DNA of 64,000 nucleotides from CAVYGM01 sp963768025 (GCA_963768025.1 CAVYGM010000004.1:186001-250000), one strand, 5' to 3'; shown: positions 9,052 through 19,448, counted from the first letter of the stretch. Program-made: numbers and translations. Notes: generated by a model not told the origin, from the sequence alone.

Positions 9052-10645
9052 TTATTGAGCTTCTTCAATCGGTGAAAAATCCTTGAAGGCGCGCTTGATC
9101 GCCTTGTCGGTAGCCTCCTTTTTATTTTCCCAGTTGGCGTCCAATTCCAGCGCTACTAGCCCTCTCAGGTTCATCAGACCCCGAAAATCGTCCAGTTTAC
9201 GGATGAAATCGTTGGTCCGTCGGGCCGACTTGAGCGCATACTCACGGGCAAAAATATCGCCCTTATTCTGCAAGTCGCTCTTTTTCTCCATCACGTAATT
9301 GAACCGGTCGAGCAGATCTTTGGTCGAGCGTCCGATTACTTCCGTAGCTTCCAGCGTTCCGATGGTCATGACGGTGGTACCGCCCAACGGTCGTAATGCC
9401 GTTCTTAAGCGCTGGACGAGTGGTGCCCGCAATCACGGGTGCCAGGCCCGTGGTGGCTCCCAGGGAGGCGTTCAGCACGGAGCGATTTTGCTTTCCTTTC
9501 TTGGCCTTGCGGTACCCTTTTTTCAGTTCTTCCTCCTTTTCCTTCATCTGCTCCAGTAGTCCCCAGGCATTTACCAGCGCTCCCCGGTAGAGACTGTACA
9601 GGTACTGGTCGCGTTCGGCTTCGTTGATAGTGTTGAGGATACTGAAATGAATCCGGCGCTCTTCGCGGTTTTGGGTTTTGTCGAGCACGTAAAAGGTCAT
9701 GTCAAAGGCCAGTGAATCAAAAGGGTCCTTCACAAAATCATAGCCAGGCGTCCAGATGAACTCATATTGGGTAGACGTATTCTTCACAATTGCCTTGGAA
9801 GGAATGTCGCGATTGTCCGAAATGAAATTGAACGTAGTGATATCGTCGTCGCCGTTGGGATCCGAAAGAAAGAACTTGATGTTGATCGTCGCGTTTTCTT
9901 TGCTCTTCACCCGGGTAATTTTCGGTACCATAGTAATTTCTGGCGGCAGATCCGTTTGGGTGACTTCCAGCTTTATTCGGCCCTTGGTCCTAGCTTTACC
10001 AGGCTGATCCTCCACGTAAAATTCCACATAGCGCGGCCCTTTACGAAGTATGTTGAACTGCGTCTGCGAAGGCTCCCAGACTACCTCCCCGCTAGCCGAC
10101 ATCCGCAGCCCCTCGGGCATGCCCTCGGCTACGGGTACAAAAACCACCGGATCGCTGTCGGCGTCCCGTACCGCGTTCATGTCAATCTGATACGTGTTCT
10201 GCGTCTTGTACTGTACATAAAAAGGACGAAGATCGTCCACTTCGGGAGGGCGATTAACATGGACGATTTTGAATTGCACTTGCTGTGTCACGTTTTCGCC
10301 AGCGGCATTGGTAGCCTTAAACACTACGGGAACCGAGCGCAGGGTATTGATTCGATCCCCAATATCAAACGAGGGTGTCCACATGAAACGACCCAAGGTG
10401 TCAAAAATCATATCCTTTTGTTTTCCCTCTACTATGGAGTAATAGATGGTATCGGACTTTCCCCCTTTGGTTTGGAGCTGAATAGAAATCGGCTGTCCCT
10501 CTTCCGCAATATTCCAGTTGGGTTGGGCAGGCAGGACAAGTTGGAAGGAAGGGACGTCGGAATTCGCATCTTGGGAAAAAACCGAATTTGTAACTATTCC
10601 AAGTAGAGTAAATAACAAAAAGCTAAGTCTCTTTATACAGTACAT
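9052..10645 (-). CDS. exported protein with cadherin/Ig-like domains and a helical C-terminus (frameshifted)
   Basis: I do not recognise a named family. After a signal peptide (LSFLLFTLLGIVTNSVFSQ) the protein shows three beta-rich Ig/cadherin-like units, each opening with a proline pair (NRPPEVDDLRPFYV, DLPPEITMVPKITRV) and with 'DADSDPVVF' or 'DPNGDDDITTF' calcium-site-like segments. The last ~190 residues are helical and charged ('LEQMKEKEEELKKGYRKAKK'), with one small glycine/alanine-rich stretch that could insert in a membrane. A one-base insertion near 9380-9386 changes frame; removing it gives 530 residues ending SPIEEAQ. A cell-surface or periplasmic role is inferred. It is a single-gene unit closed by the terminator at 8992. 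Confidence 0.65.
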
Positions 10646-10814
10646 GGACGATGTGCTTGGTGGAAATTAAACTAAAATTCTCTGTTCAGAACGCAAAAAT
10701 AGCAAATAGCGTATGCGATCGAGCAATGTGAGCGATCCTTTTTGATCAGAATAAAAGTAAAAAGGCCTGGATTTTGATCTTTTTCCGAGCCCTCAATTAC
10801 ATTTCAAACGCGGT

Positions 10815-11402
10815 ATGGCTTATATTATTCTTGCAATCGGATGGCTAGGCTACGGGGCAACGCATAGCCTGCTGGCCGCCCTGAAAGTCAAAAATTTGAT
10901 ACAAACCCGACTCGGAAACTACGCCAGGTACTACCGTATTTTTTATAATATCTTCGCAACCTTCACCCTTATACTTTTATTATATTACCAGGCTCAGATC
11001 GACAAAATCTGGCTTTGGCAGCCTTCATTAGGCCACACAATCGGGGGAGGCGCGCTGGCTGGAATTGGGCTGGGAGTGATCCTGGCCGCCTTGTGGCAAT
11101 ATGACCTGGCCGAATTTTCCGGCCTGGATAGGCTCAGGCCCACTGGCGCTAGAAAGGGTACGCTAACGACCACCGGGCTCTCGGGAGTGGTGCGGCACCC
11201 GCTGTACACGGGCACCCTGCTCCTGATTTGGGGCTTATGGCTATTTGATTTGTCCTTGGGGACCTTAATTATGGCTCTTTCCCTGAGTGTATACATCCGG
11301 GTGGGGATTTACTTTGAGGAAAAAAAACTTCTGCGGGAATTTGGGGACAGCTACCACCGCTACAAACAAAGAGTTCCTATGCTTTTCCCATCGCTGCTAT
11401 AA
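10815..11402 (+). CDS. small membrane methyltransferase, isoprenylcysteine carboxyl methyltransferase/NnrU-like
   Basis: A 195-residue integral membrane protein with about five hydrophobic segments. The C-terminal half carries the ICMT/PEMT signature: RHPLYTGTLLLIWGLW, then an amphipathic segment with YFEEKKLLREFGDSYHRYKQ and a proline-rich end. This family transfers methyl groups from S-adenosylmethionine to lipids, thiols or isoprenylcysteine; MddA-type enzymes methylate methanethiol. The substrate here is unknown. It stands alone between the divergent Ig-like gene and a convergent ompH gene. Confidence 0.72.
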   Translation: MAYIILAIGWLGYGATHSLLAALKVKNLIQTRLGNYARYYRIFYNIFATFTLILLLYYQAQIDKIWLWQPSLGHTIGGGALAGIGLGVILAALWQYDLAEFSGLDRLRPTGARKGTLTTTGLSGVVRHPLYTGTLLLIWGLWLFDLSLGTLIMALSLSVYIRVGIYFEEKKLLREFGDSYHRYKQRVPMLFPSLL

Positions 11403-11408
11403 AAACCA

Positions 11409-11435
11409 AAAGGCGAGGTGATGAGCCTCGCCTTT
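11409..11435. terminator. bidirectional terminator
   Basis: AAAGGCGAGG at 11409-11418 pairs with CCTCGCCTTT at 11426-11435 around a 7-base loop, in the gap between two convergent genes. Confidence 0.7.
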
Positions 11436-11468
11436 CGATACAGTAGGTGTTGATCTACACGATCTCCC

Positions 11469-12078
11469 TTATTTTTTGGGAGGAGTGGTAGTAGCGGGTT
11501 TGGCAGGAGCAGGCTCCGGGGGGAGCCTTGGGATCCACTCCCAGTTGCTTCAATACCAGGTCGGTCACATTGTTATCTTCAGAACCTACGTACAACAGAA
11601 TTGGCGTAGTGTTGGCACCGGCGTCAGAGTTCAGAATGTATAGGTAGTTATTAGCTTTACCCACTTCCTGAATGGCCGTGTTAATCTTAGCCAGTACAGG
11701 TTCAATCAACGTCTGATATTTGCCTTGCAGGGAAGTTTCCGAATTACGCTGGAGATCCTGAATGGAGGTTTGCAGGTTCTGCAGTTCCTTCTCCTTGTCC
11801 GTCTTCAACACGTCAGCCATGTTGGGCGCATTCTTGTTATAGTTATCCAGTTTCTCCTGAAACTCCTTGTACTTGTCCTGAAGCGCCTTGTCGAGTTGGG
11901 CCTTGGTAATTTCGAGCTCATTCTGAATTTTCTTGCTTTCGGGAAGCTTACCCAGAACAAAGTCTACGTTGGTATAGCCTATTTTAGTAGGTGCCGTGGT
12001 GGCAGGGGTCGTTTGAGCAAGCAGAGGGGTGCATGCTACTGCCAAAACCGCCATAATGGCAATCACTTGTTTTTTCAT
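11469..12078 (-). CDS. OmpH/Skp-family periplasmic chaperone (C-terminal frameshift)
   Basis: Skp/OmpH proteins form trimers that hold unfolded outer-membrane proteins in the periplasm on the way to BamA. The signal peptide is MKKQVIAIMAVLAVACTPLLA. The core begins 'KIGYTNVDFVLGKLPESKKI' and continues with the long charged helices typical of the jellyfish-like tentacles. A run of six C (minus strand) near 11518-11523 appears one base too long: the raw frame ends in an atypical tail with stop at 11455, while removal of one C gives EPAPAKPATTTPPKK and a stop at 11469 (202 residues). It is the last gene of the bamA-ompH-ompH group. Confidence 0.85.
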
Positions 12079-12088
12079 TGGTACGTGT

Positions 12089-12679
12089 TTATTTAGGTTT
12101 TTTGGTTATACTATTGGGATTGGTTGATAGTTGACGGGAGTAGTGGGCGGCGGCGGCGGCCGGCTTGGTATCGATCCCGAGCTCTTCCATAATGTAGTCC
12201 GTATAGTCGTGTTTGGGATTGGTATACACCATCACAAAATCACTGGACTTATCAAACAGGAATTCGAGCCTGCGTTGGGCGCAAACTTTTTCCACCGCCC
12301 GTTGTACCCGTTCCATCACGGGTTTCATGAGTTCCTTCTTTTTCTGGAACATCATGCCATCCATGCCGAACACCTTATTGTTGTATTCGCGGGCTTCCAG
12401 GTCTTTCTCCTTTATTTCATTTTGTCTTTTGCGTTTTAGTTCCTCCGTCAGCAGTACCTCCTCGGCCATGTAGGCGCGTTGCAGGCGGTCTATTTCGGTA
12501 TACTTATCCTGGATCTCTTTGGCCCACTTTTCCGAAAACTGGTTCATCTCCGCTTCGGCCTTTTGGTACTCGGGCATTTTGCTGGTGATATATTCCATAT
12601 CCACATAGCCAAATTTCTGAGCCTGAGCCTGTAAGGCTAAAATGGACGACAAAGCTACTAAAAATACGATCCTCTTCAT
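12089..12679 (-). CDS. OmpH/Skp-family periplasmic chaperone
   Basis: A second Skp-like protein, paralogous to its downstream neighbour, 10 bases away. The start at 12679 gives the signal peptide MKRIVFLVALSSILALQAQA followed by QKFGYVDMEYITSKMPEYQ, the typical family opening; the longer frame that begins at 12835 overlaps the bamA end and is not real. Highly charged helices fill residues 45-130. The tail after 'GIDTKP' may also be frame-shifted inside a GCC repeat near 12150-12165: a shifted reading ends at 12106 with a proline-rich tail. Its place directly after bamA is conserved in Bacteroidota. Confidence 0.85.
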   Translation of the reverse strand: MKRIVFLVALSSILALQAQAQKFGYVDMEYITSKMPEYQKAEAEMNQFSEKWAKEIQDKYTEIDRLQRAYMAEEVLLTEELKRKRQNEIKEKDLEAREYNNKVFGMDGMMFQKKKELMKPVMERVQRAVEKVCAQRRLEFLFDKSSDFVMVYTNPKHDYTDYIMEELGIDTKPAAAAAHYSRQLSTNPNSITKKPK

Positions 12680-12728
12680 GCGAAGTATCTGCTTTTTTGC
12701 TCTGTATAACGAACCTGTATTCTCATTA

Positions 12729-15327
12729 TTATCGAATCTGCTGCCCAATGGTGAAGTGAAACTGCCCACCGCTGCGGGTATTGGCACCTTGAATTTTATC
12801 AAATCCGTAGCCCCAGTCGATCCCCAGCAAACCAAAGGCCGGCATGAAAATACGGGCTCCGGCCCCCAGCCGACCGCTTGATGTCGAAGGGATTGAAATC
12901 ACGGTAGCTACCCCAGTTGTTTCCGCCTTCGAGGAAGCCTAGCAAGAAGATCGTTGCCTGTGGGTTGAGCGATACCGGGTAGCGGAGTTCCATGACGTAC
13001 TTGTTGTACACCACCCCACCGCCACCAGCCAGCGAGCCATTAGGGCTCAGCGGTCCTACCTTCCGGTCGCCGTAGCCACGTAGACCAATGATGTCCTGAT
13101 CAGCCAGGGCAAAGGAACCTTGTCCCGCCAGACCCGAGCCACCCACAATAAAGCGGCCGAACGGACTTAATCCTACTTTGTCACCGTAGCTACCCAGGAA
13201 GCCCATGTGGGCCCGGGCGCTGAGTACGAGTTTACCCGTGATGGTAGCGTACCAGCTGGCGTCAAACATCCACTTGTGGTACTCCACCAGCTTAAACTTA
13301 TCCTGCTCATCGGTAAAGTCCTTCTTACGGAAGGCCGAATACGGCGGCGTGAAAGTAGCCGCCAGCGAGATGTTTGATCCCGAGCGAGGGTATTGGAAAT
13401 CACTCAGGGTATTCCTGGACAGCGTGGTATTGAACGTGATGTTATTGGAGATACCGTTGTTGTAGCCAATGCTGAAAAAGTCGAGGCTATCGAGGCGGTA
13501 CCGCTGCAACGAAAGCGAGTGGCTCAGCACCAGGAAGCGGTCCGGTTCTTTCAGACGCTTGCCCAGCGAGAAGGTAATGCCATTGTTATAATACGAGCCA
13601 ATGAACGTCTGCTTGCCAGCCGCAACCCGCGTATACAGCGATGCATAGTCCGTGATGCGGTACACGGTACGGGTAAGGGCTATCCCAAAATTGATGGGTT
13701 TTTTGCCCCCCAGCCACGGCTCGCTGAACGACAGCGAGTAGGTCTGGAACTGCCGTCCGTTGGCCTGGAAGCGTACGGACAATTTCTGTCCATCGCCCGA
13801 AGGCAGGGGTCGCCAGGTGGAGCGGTTGGGAATATTCCGGATTGAGAAGTTGTTGAACACCAATCCTAAGGTACCTACGAACCCGATGTACCCGCCCCAG
13901 CCGCCGGATAATTCTATCTGGTCGGAGGGTTTTTCTTCTACGGTATATTCAATATCTACGGTTCCGTCGCCCTGGTTAGGAATGGGGTTGATCTGGATTT
14001 TTTCCGGATCAAAGTACCCCATCTGCGACAGCTGACGCTGGGTATTGATGAGTTCCGTCTTGCTGAATTTCTGGCCCGGCAGCGTAAACAATTCACGTAG
14101 TACCACGCGGTCGCTGGTTTTGGTGTTTCCGTTCAGGATGATCCGGTTGATGGTTGCCTGCTTGCCTTCAAAAATCCGGATTTCAATATCGATCGAATCT
14201 TTAAGGACCGACGTCTCCACCGGCACCGCCCGAAAGTACAGGTAGCCGTCGTCCATGTACAAGGAACTTACATCGCCCCCAGGTATGCCGTTGATCTTTT
14301 TGTCGAGCTCCTCCGGATTGTACACGTCCCCTTTTTTCAGGCCCAGAATTTCGTTGAGTCGTTCGGTATTATGGAGGTAGTTCCCCGTCCAGTCAATGGA
14401 CCGGTAGAAGTACTTAGGGCCTTCTTCGATGCGCATCAGAATGCTAATGGTCTCTTCACCCGCATTCTTGATGGAATCAAACTCAATGGTGGCATCGCGG
14501 TAGCCATTCTTGCGGTAATAGGCAATCAGCTTGTCCTTATCTTCCTCGTAGGTCTTGGGAATATACTTGGAAGGCGTGAAGAGGTGCCAAAGTTTCTTTT
14601 CTTTGGTCTTTTTCAGCTTCTTTTTGAGCTTGGCGTCCGCAATAGCCTCGTTCCCCTCAATAACGATTTCCTCAATCTTTACCTTACTCCCTTTATTAAC
14701 AGTAAAGTTCAGGGTCGCCTGGCCACGGGTGGTGTCGGGGATTTGGACGGCTTTTACCTGAGTATTGTAAAAGCCTTTGTCCATAAAGTGCTTCTTGATC
14801 AGAAGCTGAGTATTTTTGATTACCGTTGGGGTAATTACGCGGCCTTTGATGAGTTTGACCTTGTCGTTCAAGGTTTCGCGTTCCCCTTTGCGAATGCCCG
14901 AGAAGGTGACCTTGTACAAGCGTGGCCGCTCTTTGATATGAATGTTGAGCCAGATTTTCCCTTCTTCGAATTTTGTGGCCAGGATTTCCACGTCATCCAG
15001 GGTACCAAAGTCCATCATCCTTTTGATGGATGACGAAATCGCCGGGCCTGGAACGCGGATTTTCTCTCCGGTTTTGAGGCCGGAAATAGAAATCATGGAG
15101 TTGGGATCAAGAAACTGAGTACCTGATACGGTGATTTCGGCGATTTCATACTCCTTGGGGTCGGCATAGTCTACGCCGGCGGGGGCAGTTTTTGTGACGG
15201 GGGCGGTAGTGCCGCTTCCCAGTCCTATTCGCTGGGCTTGGATAGTAGTGGTGGTTACCAGCAAGAGTAGCAGGAACTGAACAACTGTATTTTTATTCAC
15301 ATGAGTACATATTCTCATCATCTTCAT
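12729..15327 (-). CDS. bamA: outer membrane protein assembly factor BamA (C-terminal frameshift)
   Basis: Central component of the BAM machine that inserts beta-barrels in the outer membrane. A signal peptide ends at TTTIQAQ; POTRA domains fill about residues 60-470 ('ITPTVIKNTQLLIKKHFMDK', 'GNTKTSDRVVLRELF'), then the Omp85 barrel with loop-6 motif VGGSGLAGQG and RGYGDR. A one-base insertion near 12860-12866 breaks the last ~45 residues; removing it gives GARIFMPAFGLLGIDWGYGF and a terminal strand ending HFTIGQQIR, as expected for an Omp85 protein (865 residues). The start is uncertain: ATG at 15327 or a GTG at 15351 that overlaps the uppS stop, which would couple translation. Confidence 0.92.
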
Positions 15328-15347
15328 AGCTATTATTTCTATTTCTT

Positions 15348-16094
15348 TCACCCCCCTACTTTCACTTGTTCACTGGTTTTCCCAAATCTCCGCTCCCTTT
15401 TTTGATAGGAGACAATCGCCTCGTATAAATGCTGGCGACGGAAATCGGGCCAGTACACTTCGTCATAAATATACAATTCTGCGTAGGCCAACTGCCACAG
15501 CAGAAAATTACTGATCCGGTGGTCACCTCCGGTCCGAAGCATCAAATCCACGTCCGGGCGTCCCTTGGTAGCCAGTCGTTCATTCAATAGACCCTCCGTG
15601 ATGTCTTCGGGTTGTAACGTGCCTTCTTTTACTTCTTTTGCTAACTGTTGGGTAGCCTGAATAATATCCCATTTGCCACTATATCCCAGGGCCAAAATCA
15701 AATTGAGGCCGGTATTCTGGCGAGTTTGGTCGATGGCATCGGCCAACTGACGCCGGCAATTTCCTGGCAGGCTATTCAAATCTCCTATCGAATCCAGTCG
15801 GACATTATTTTTTTGCAAGGTAGGAAGTTCGTCCCGGATGGTTTGCACGAGCAACTCCATCAACGCCTGAACTTCTATGCGGGGCCTGCCCCAGTTTTCG
15901 GTAGAAAAAGCGTACAAAGTGAGGTATCCAACCCCGAGCTCCGCGCAGCCTTCGGTGGCTTCACGTACGGCTTTAATGGCATTTCGGTGGCCAAAAACGC
16001 GCGCAGCCCCCTGCTTCTGAGCCCAGCGCCCATTGCCGTCCATGATAACGGCAATATGTTTTGGCAGATTGCTCAGGTCAATGAGTTCTTTCAT
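15348..16094 (-). CDS. uppS: isoprenyl transferase (undecaprenyl diphosphate synthase)
   Basis: Condenses isopentenyl diphosphate units to the C55 carrier used for peptidoglycan and O-antigen synthesis. The 248-residue protein shows the cis-prenyltransferase signature from start to end: MDGNGRWAQKQGAARVFGH with the catalytic aspartate, 'LYAFSTENWGRP', and RTGGDHRISNFLLWQLAYAE with the magnesium/substrate-binding arginines. It is followed immediately by bamA, with a possible 4-base overlap, a common Bacteroidota arrangement that groups envelope functions. Confidence 0.94.
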   Translation of the reverse strand: MKELIDLSNLPKHIAVIMDGNGRWAQKQGAARVFGHRNAIKAVREATEGCAELGVGYLTLYAFSTENWGRPRIEVQALMELLVQTIRDELPTLQKNNVRLDSIGDLNSLPGNCRRQLADAIDQTRQNTGLNLILALGYSGKWDIIQATQQLAKEVKEGTLQPEDITEGLLNERLATKGRPDVDLMLRTGGDHRISNFLLWQLAYAELYIYDEVYWPDFRRQHLYEAIVSYQKRERRFGKTSEQVKVGG

Positions 16095-16278
16095 TACGCA
16101 GGTTATAATTTAACTTTATTTAACAAAGAAACCTCTGCCGGATCAATTTAATTCCTTGAAAAAGTGCTAATTAAATGGCTTTACAAGAGCTTGATCGTCA
16201 CCCCTATTGGTAAACAGGGGCGCAATTTAGGAATAAGTATGACCTCTTCAAAATCAATAGCTTGGGTAATTTTAGGGA

Positions 16279-17058
16279 TTATAGGGTCAGAAGGAGACGG
16301 ATGGACTCCCCGTAGGTAGTCCCGCTTTGCAGCGAAGTGGCTTTGCGGTCGCGCATGACAAGCAGATACTTGCCGTTGAAATAACGTTGGATTTCGCTGA
16401 TATGGTGTGTATTGACGATAGAAGATCGGCTAATTCTTACGAAATGAGGCGGGAGTTTTTCCTCCAGAACCGAGAGCGTATGATTCACAAGGTACTGCTG
16501 GGCATCAAGGGTGTTGAGAAAAACGTACTTGTCCTCCGCTTCAAAATGGGATACATCCGTGAGGGGAATCAGCAAGATACGTTCTCCGGACTTGACCGAT
16601 AGGGAAAACATTTCCGGCTTCGGTTGCATTTTTTCAAGCAGACGCATCAGGTTTTCGGAGTCGGGATTGCGGTTACCACCCACTTGAGTCAGTTCAACCC
16701 GGCGGCGGATTTTTTCGACAGTCTTGAGGAGCCTGTCGTTCTCTATGGGTTTGAGCAGATAATCCACCGAGTTTTCTTCGAAGGCACGGATAGCGTACTG
16801 GTCGTACGCCGTGGCAAACACCACCATGGGCATGGTCGTAACCTTAGCCAGCATCTCGAAGCCATTGAGGATAGGCATCTCTATATCAAGAAAAATCAAA
16901 TCGGGTTTGTGCTGCACGATAAGGTCTAATCCTTCGGCTCCGTTGTGCCCTTCGGCTAGCAGGGCAAATGTATCTTCATACGGGCCCAGTAAACGTCTGA
17001 GACGGTTTATTGCCAGTTGCTCGTCATCAATCAGAATGGTATTTAGTGGTAATTTCAT
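16279..17058 (-). CDS. LytTR-family response regulator
   Basis: A 259-residue two-domain regulator. Residues 1-120 form a receiver: the acidic pair 'IDDEQ', phospho-acceptor aspartate in 'LIFLDIEMP', the conserved threonine in 'VVFATAYDQYA' and the lysine in 'YLLKPI'. Residues ~155-255 form a LytTR DNA-binding domain (FEAEDKYVFLNT, 'FVRISRSSIVNTHHISEI'). The start at 17058 gives MKLPLNTILIDDE; the frame upstream has no conserved content. It lies 146 bases after the pentapeptide-repeat histidine kinase, its likely cognate sensor. Confidence 0.9.
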   Translation of the reverse strand: MKLPLNTILIDDEQLAINRLRRLLGPYEDTFALLAEGHNGAEGLDLIVQHKPDLIFLDIEMPILNGFEMLAKVTTMPMVVFATAYDQYAIRAFEENSVDYLLKPIENDRLLKTVEKIRRRVELTQVGGNRNPDSENLMRLLEKMQPKPEMFSLSVKSGERILLIPLTDVSHFEAEDKYVFLNTLDAQQYLVNHTLSVLEEKLPPHFVRISRSSIVNTHHISEIQRYFNGKYLLVMRDRKATSLQSGTTYGESIRLLLTL

Positions 17059-17204
17059 TACGGGTCGAGTAAAACTTTTATCTTCCAATGGTACAAAATA
17101 TGCCGTTCAGGTGGGGCTTGCCTGGGTAAATATGGTATTTTTTATCCCAAATTAGGTAATCAAAACTATTTCTGAACCCAATGAACCAGGATACCAACCG
17201 ATGG

Positions 17205-18716
17205 CTAGACCGGAAAGTCCAGGCGGGCGGCGGCCCCTAAGGCGTCATTAACCTCCCGTTTTTCTTCGGTTAGACGTTCTTTCTTTACCCGTACGCACAC
17301 GTGCTTATCCGGAAGGTTGCGGAGCTCTACCGTCGCATCTTCCTGATACAAGAGGTGAAGCTTTTCCTGAATGCTGCGGATCCCGTACCCAGCCGAAAGG
17401 TTTTCCTGGAAGGCGGGGCCATTATCATATACGCACAGCGATAGCCATCCCTGCTCTTCGAAAATTTTGATCCGAATGCATCCCTGGTCAGCAAGCTTGC
17501 CGATACCGTGCTTCACGGCATTTTCAACAATAGGCTGCAACAGAAACTTAGGAATGGTGAGTTGCTGCAGATCGGAAGCTTCTACCTGTACCTCAAACTT
17601 TAACCGGTCGCCGAACCGAACCTGCTCCACCTGCAGGTAGGTACGCACCATGTCGAGCTCGTTGGCAATGGAATCGAAGTAGTCGTCGTTGGCACGTCCG
17701 GTGGTATAGCGAAACAGCTTGGATAATAGGATGGTCATCTCCTCGGCCTTGTCGGGGTCTTCGTGCACCAGGCTGGCGATGCTATTGAGAGAATTGTACA
17801 AGAAGTGGGGGTTGATCCTGGCCTGTAAGGCATTCAGTTCGGCGCGGGTCTTGAGTTTTTCGAGTGAGAGTAACTCGTATTCCTGCTCGGATATTTTGCG
17901 CGATAGCTGCCGCCCCTGCTGGCTGAGGTAGTAGAACAAGTTAGCCACAATCAACGGCCCGATGGTATACAAATACCAGGGCGTAGTAAAGCTGGCTTGC
18001 GTACCAGTAGCTACAGCCCTTTGGGCCATTTCCTCCAATGGGCTTTGCCCCCAGGCAAAATACAATATGGTGGCAAAAGTAAAATACCCCACCGTGACCA
18101 GTACCGAAAGCAGTAAATGGCGCATCCACACTTTCCCACCGTACTTGTCCAGCAGAGGGGCCAACGCGTAGGTAAACAGAACGGTAAATATTCCCGACAG
18201 TACATTATTAACCACCACGTACTGGTTCAGGCGCATGACCAGCGGATCGGAGGCGGTGGCCATCTGATTGGTGAAGTAGATGATGCCGCTTACCCCGTAC
18301 ACGAATATAGCCCCGATCAGCACCGCTACCACCATCCCGATCCAGCTTTGGCTCTGAATGAGGGCCACCAGGTTCAGGTCGCTCCACCGAAAAGACGTAC
18401 CCTTGGATGAAAAGCTGAGGTTGATGCCATCCAGGGTGGCACCCGTCATGTCGGTATCGTTGAGGTTGCTGTAACTAAAATCGGCGTTGGTAAGGTCGGC
18501 GTTCCGGAAGGAAGCCCTGGACAGATTGGCCGCCCGGATGCGCGCTCCCCGCAGGATGGCCCCATCAAAATTCGCCTCGCAGAGGTTCGAATAGCTCAGG
18601 TCGGCGTCGGTCAGGTCCATGCCACTGCAATCGAGGCCTTTGAGCGAGGAGGCCCGCATTTTTACCGATAGCACCTTTCGCTGCTTCAGCTCTTCGACTA
18701 CCTTTTCCTGATCCAT
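17205..18716 (-). CDS. LytS/YehU-type sensor histidine kinase with N-terminal pentapeptide repeats
   Basis: 503 residues in an unusual order. Residues ~20-110 are pentapeptide repeats of the A(D/N)Lxx type ('MDLTDADLSYSNLCEANF', 'ANLSRASFRNADLTNADF'). Then come about four transmembrane segments (~120-270), a helical linker, and a His_kinase domain with 'INPHFLYNSLNSIASLVHE' carrying the phospho-histidine, followed by an HATPase domain with 'LQPIVENAVKHGIG', 'VYDNGP' and 'GYGIRSIQEKL'. The lack of a signal peptide suggests the repeats are cytoplasmic, so they may be an interaction platform rather than an extracellular sensor. It probably phosphorylates the adjacent LytTR regulator. Upstream, the TPR-like gene ends 77 bases before this start. 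Confidence 0.88.
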   Translation of the reverse strand: MDQEKVVEELKQRKVLSVKMRASSLKGLDCSGMDLTDADLSYSNLCEANFDGAILRGARIRAANLSRASFRNADLTNADFSYSNLNDTDMTGATLDGINLSFSSKGTSFRWSDLNLVALIQSQSWIGMVVAVLIGAIFVYGVSGIIYFTNQMATASDPLVMRLNQYVVVNNVLSGIFTVLFTYALAPLLDKYGGKVWMRHLLLSVLVTVGYFTFATILYFAWGQSPLEEMAQRAVATGTQASFTTPWYLYTIGPLIVANLFYYLSQQGRQLSRKISEQEYELLSLEKLKTRAELNALQARINPHFLYNSLNSIASLVHEDPDKAEEMTILLSKLFRYTTGRANDDYFDSIANELDMVRTYLQVEQVRFGDRLKFEVQVEASDLQQLTIPKFLLQPIVENAVKHGIGKLADQGCIRIKIFEEQGWLSLCVYDNGPAFQENLSAGYGIRSIQEKLHLLYQEDATVELRNLPDKHVCVRVKKERLTEEKREVNDALGAAARLDFPV

Positions 18717-18793
18717 AAGCAGGTTGTTTTTCTAACCCAAAAGACGACTTCGCTGGTCGGGCAAAGTCACTTCCCGTGTCTATTCCATATTGG

Positions 18794-19448
18794 TTACTGA
18801 TTGCACTGACTTAGCAGATACCCGGCCTGCGCCTGTCCCCAGGTAGGGTGCAGGGGGCTTTCAGGTTTAAAGGTAGCAAATTTTTCAAGTGATCTTTCAA
18901 GTACCGGCTTCGCGGCTTTTTTGCCTCCCCCAAACTGCTCCGGTGTATACAGTAGGTTGGTACCCCGAAGCATATAAATGCGCGGGTTATCCTGATTAAG
19001 CGCTTCGGCCTTAGCCAGGCTCGCCTCGAACAGCGGGCCGTAGGTTTGCCAGCGGGCCATGGGGTCGGCGGCCAGGCGGGCCTGCTTAATCTGCGCATCC
19101 ACCACCATCAGTTCGGAGTTTTCGCCGGCCAAAGCCACGGCTTCCTTCAGGAGGGCATCCGCTTTGTCGGTCAGCTGGTCTTTTTTTACCACATCGCTGC
19201 CACCAAAAGCCAATGAACTATACAGATAGGCGGCATAGTAGCGGGGTAGCCACTCTTTCGGTTCGGCGGAGGCGATTCGCTCAAAGCGATTCGCTAGTTC
19301 GGTAAGTTCCGCCGGATTGGGTTCCTTGTTTGTTGCCTCGTTGAAGGCTTCGATAGCTGGTCTTCATGGCTTGCGTGTACTTTTCGTTTTGGGCGAATAG
19401 TAGCGTAGAGGTAAAGAGCAACAGGTTGATAATCAGGGTCTTTTTCAT
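18794..19448 (-). CDS. exported TPR-like protein of unknown function (frameshifted)
   Basis: The signal peptide MKKTLIINLLLFTSTLLFAQ is followed by helical repeat-like sequence ('RYYAAYLYSSLAFGGSDV', 'ADALLKEAVALAGENSEL', 'IYMLRGTNLLYTPEQFGGG', 'PTWGQAQAGYLLSQC'). A one-base insertion near 19355-19362 separates the signal peptide from the body; removing it gives 217 residues and continuous sequence through 'AIEAFNEATNKEPNPAEL'. The pattern suggests a periplasmic TPR-type helical scaffold. It sits between a TonB-dependent receptor and the histidine kinase on the same strand, so a role in that module is likely but not shown. Confidence 0.65.

Noticed and set aside
12680..12835. Longer start for the first ompH gene
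   Set aside because: The extension overlaps the corrected bamA C-terminus and lies before a perfect signal peptide at 12679.
16195..16220. CACCCCTATT...AGGGG hairpin upstream of uppS as terminator
   Set aside because: Only a five-base stem and no T-run in the right direction.
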